A DNA stretch of 52,381 bases, taken from the NCBI GenBank assembly GCA_013373125.1, contig JABXIK010000078.1, forward strand, positions 1 through 52,381. The letters run 5' to 3'. Of the stretch, positions 50,259 through 52,381 are shown piece after piece (positions within the stretch are counted from its first letter, which is position 1; each line of letters opens with the position of its first letter). The DNA is from Gammaproteobacteria bacterium. Its GTDB lineage: Bacteria; Pseudomonadota; Gammaproteobacteria; Pseudomonadales; Oceanobacteraceae. The position numbers and the translations under genes were made by a program. The notes beneath the pieces were generated by a model, which saw nothing but the letters and a program-made list of their open reading frames with translations, had not been told where the DNA came from and made no database searches.

Positions 50259-52381
50259 TTAACGCGGTTTCTTCGCTTTTGGTTTAGAGGCAGAAGATTT
50301 TTTAGCCTTAGGCATATGCGGCAAACCATTGTGTTGTGTTTTTGCCACAAACGATTTCTTCGCACCGCCATTTTTCGGCACAAACTTTTTGCCTTCTCGG
50401 CGGGCATCTTTCTCACGACCACTCTCAGGCGGCACTAAGTGTTTTGGGCCTCGACCAATCAAATGCGCTTTACCTAATTTCTTCAAGGCTTTGCGTAACA
50501 GCGGCCAGCCTTCAGGATCGTGATAGCGTAAAAACGCTTTATGTAACGCACGCTGCTCTTTGGTTTTTGCTGCAAAAACAGGCTCGTGATTTTTTGCCTT
50601 AATGGGCTTAAGGGGATTTCGTTCAGTAGCAAACATGGTACTCGCCGTCGCCATGGGCGATGGATAAAAATTTTGTACTTGATCCACTTTGAAATTATTT
50701 TCTTTTAACCAAAGCGCCAAATTCAACATGTCTCTGTCGGTACTACCTGGATGCGCCGAAATAAAATACGGAATCAAATACTGCTTTTTGCCCGCTTCTT
50801 TCGAATACTTTTCAAACATTTCTTTGAACTTGTAATACGTACCCATGCCCGGTTTCATCATTTTGGTTAGCGGGCCTTCTTCACTGTGCTCTGGGGCAAT
50901 CTTCAAGTACCCGCCAACATGATGCGTCACTAATTCTTTTACATATTCTGGGTCTTCCACCGCTAAGTCATAGCGTAAACCAGAAGCTACCGCCACGCGT
51001 TTCACACCATCAATATTACGTGCCTTACGGTACAACTGAGTGGTATGACTGTGGTCCGTTTCTAAATTGCTACAAATAGTTGGGTACACACAACTTGGGC
51101 GGCGGCAATTTTCTTCGATGGTTTTGTCTTTGCAATTTAAGCGATACATATTCGCCGTAGGGCCACCTAAATCCGAAATAGTACCGGTAAAACCTGGCGT
51201 TAAATCTCGAATATTTTCAATTTCGGTCAAAATGGATTTTTCTGAACGACTTTGAATAATACGACCTTCGTGTTCGGTAATACTACAGAACGTACAGCCA
51301 CCAAAACAGCCGCGCATGATGTTCACACTAAAACGAATCATTTCATAAGCAGGAATTTTGGCTTTGCCATAAACCGGATGCGGCACACGTTTGTATGGTC
51401 GCTCAAACACCCAATCTAATTCTTCTGTGGTTAACGGAATCGGTGGCGGATTCATCCACACATCATTACGCCCATGGGCTTGCACTAACGCACGAGCATT
51501 CCCTGGATTGGTTTCTTTATGGAAGACACGATCTAAATGCGCATACAAAGCCGCATCCTTTTTCACCTGATCCAAAGATGGTAAACGGATATAACTGGCA
51601 TCAGGATCTGTTTGACGCATTTGCATGTGCGGCACAATTTGAATCACTTGCGCACCGGCTTTTTTCAATTCCGCCTCTTCTGCTTTGGCGTCTTCGTCGA
51701 TCATTTCGTAGGGGTTTTTATGCGCCTTGATTTTACCGGGCTGGTCCAACTCAGTACTGTCAATTTCTACCCAGTTAGTAGGTAGCTGCTTGCGTAAAAA
51801 GCCGGTTCCGCGAACATCTTGAATGTCTTCAATTTTTTCGCCACTGGCTAATCTATGGGTCACTTCGATTAGCGCGCGCTCGGCATTACCGTAAAACAAC
51901 ATATCGGCTGTACTGTCCAACAACACACTGCCACGAATACGATCTTGCCAATAATCATAATGACTTAAACGGCGCAAACTGGCTTCGATACCACCGGCGA
52001 TAATCGGCACTTCTTTTTTATAGGCTTCACGCAGTTTTTGCGTGTAAACCGTTACCGCACGGTCCGGGCGCTTGCCTCCCACATTATCCGGAGTGTAAGC
52101 ATCATCGTGGCGTACACGACGATCCGCGGTATAGCGATTGATCATACTGTCCATGTTGCCAGCCGACACACCAAAGAAAAGATTCGGCTTGCCTAACACT
52201 TTAAAGCTCTCAATGTCTGTCCAGTCAGGCTGACAGATAAGACCCACGCGAAACCCTTGAGCTTCAAGAGTACGCCCAATCACCGCCATGCCAAAACTCG
52301 GGTGATCCACATAGGCATCACCACACACTATGATCACATCACAACTGTCCCAACCCAGTTGCTTCATCTCTTTTTGCGACA
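50259..52381 (-). CDS. ygiQ: YgiQ-family radical SAM protein, 5' end cut by window edge
   Basis: A large radical SAM protein of the UPF0313/YgiQ family, function unknown. The frame stays open to the right edge. The codons before the internal Met (SQKE) match the family's conserved SRKEM-LGWDSC stretch. The true start therefore lies outside and the Met at 52367 is internal. Visible motifs are [35 protein letters not shown] (CX3CX2C cluster), [26 protein letters not shown] and a Lys-rich C-terminal tail. About 707 residues are present. It is not organised with the CBS gene. Confidence 0.9.
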   Translation of the reverse strand, partial: SQKEMKQLGWDSCDVIIVCGDAYVDHPSFGMAVIGRTLEAQGFRVGLICQPDWTDIESFKVLGKPNLFFGVSAGNMDSMINRYTADRRVRHDDAYTPDNVGGKRPDRAVTVYTQKLREAYKKEVPIIAGGIEASLRRLSHYDYWQDRIRGSVLLDSTADMLFYGNAERALIEVTHRLASGEKIEDIQDVRGTGFLRKQLPTNWVEIDSTELDQPGKIKAHKNPYEMIDEDAKAEEAELKKAGAQVIQIVPHMQMRQTDPDASYIRLPSLDQVKKDAALYAHLDRVFHKETNPGNARALVQAHGRNDVWMNPPPIPLTTEELDWVFERPYKRVPHPVYGKAKIPAYEMIRFSVNIMRGCFGGCTFCSITEHEGRIIQSRSEKSILTEIENIRDLTPGFTGTISDLGGPTANMYRLNCKDKTIEENCRRPSCVYPTICSNLETDHSHTTQLYRKARNIDGVKRVAVASGLRYDLAVEDPEYVKELVTHHVGGYLKIAPEHSEEGPLTKMMKPGMGTYYKFKEMFEKYSKEAGKKQYLIPYFISAHPGSTDRDMLNLALWLKENNFKVDQVQNFYPSPMATASTMFATERNPLKPIKAKNHEPVFAAKTKEQRALHKAFLRYHDPEGWPLLRKALKKLGKAHLIGRGPKHLVPPESGREKDARREGKKFVPKNGGAKKSFVAKTQHNGLPHMPKAKKSSASKPKAKKPR

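Overview
The window looks like a chromosomal segment of a marine, heterotrophic gammaproteobacterium of the Oceanospirillales type. This rests on gene content (queC-queE, pdxH, nhaB, cmoA/cmoB/cmoM, a complete liu leucine-degradation operon under a MerR-type LiuR, an AlkK-like fatty acyl-CoA ligase, an acyl-lipid desaturase) and on rrn-type promoters with GC-rich discriminators. The assignment is an inference from family resemblance; no database search was run. I see no tRNA, CRISPR array, insertion sequence, integrase or phage gene.

Layout. 1-316: tandem strong promoters and the transcribed leader of a ribosomal RNA operon that leaves the window leftwards. 431-13754: mostly housekeeping genes (secreted phosphatase, queuosine genes, crotonase, pdxH, TatD, hexose-phosphate mutarotase, SDR, UvrD-like helicase, ppnP, MgtC-like protein, glutaredoxin-like protein, rlmJ). 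13871-20750: nhaB, moaA, then a leftward group of an outer-membrane protein, a class V aminotransferase and a hybrid sensor kinase whose ATPase domain looks degenerate. 20906-25811: wobble-uridine methylation genes (cmoM, cmoB, cmoA), ybaK, an extended-SDR reductase and truC.

25815-34995 is the most unusual part. It is a compact, AT-richer, leftward operon of nine genes: acyl-CoA dehydrogenase, LCM-type methyltransferase, acyl-AMP ligase, fold-III PLP decarboxylase, two very divergent thiolase-fold (KAS III-like) proteins, alpha/beta hydrolase, acyl carrier protein and a four-helix membrane protein. Successive genes overlap by 8 nt or lie 2 nt apart (9 nt in one case). The ligase, decarboxylase and carrier protein resemble the trio known from exosortase A loci and, in logic, butirosin BtrJ/BtrK/BtrI, but no exosortase is present here. 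I propose that it is a biosynthetic cluster for an undescribed amine-containing or decarboxylated acyl metabolite. The product is unknown.

35325-45704: an AlkK-like acyl-CoA ligase divergent from that cluster, a transglutaminase-like protein, a spacer with an inverted pair of DnaA-box-like sequences, then liuR-liuA-liuB-liuC-liuD-liuE, which takes isovaleryl-CoA to acetoacetate and acetyl-CoA, with a LiuR-type palindrome before liuR. 45727-52381: a lipoprotein, a Delta9-type desaturase, a Tim44-domain protein, a MipA/OmpV porin-like protein, a CBS-domain protein and a YgiQ radical SAM protein cut by the right edge.

Most starts were chosen from ATG codons with Shine-Dalgarno sequences. Exceptions are a TTG start for the helicase, a GTG start for one thiolase-like protein and an uncertain TTG start for the aminotransferase.
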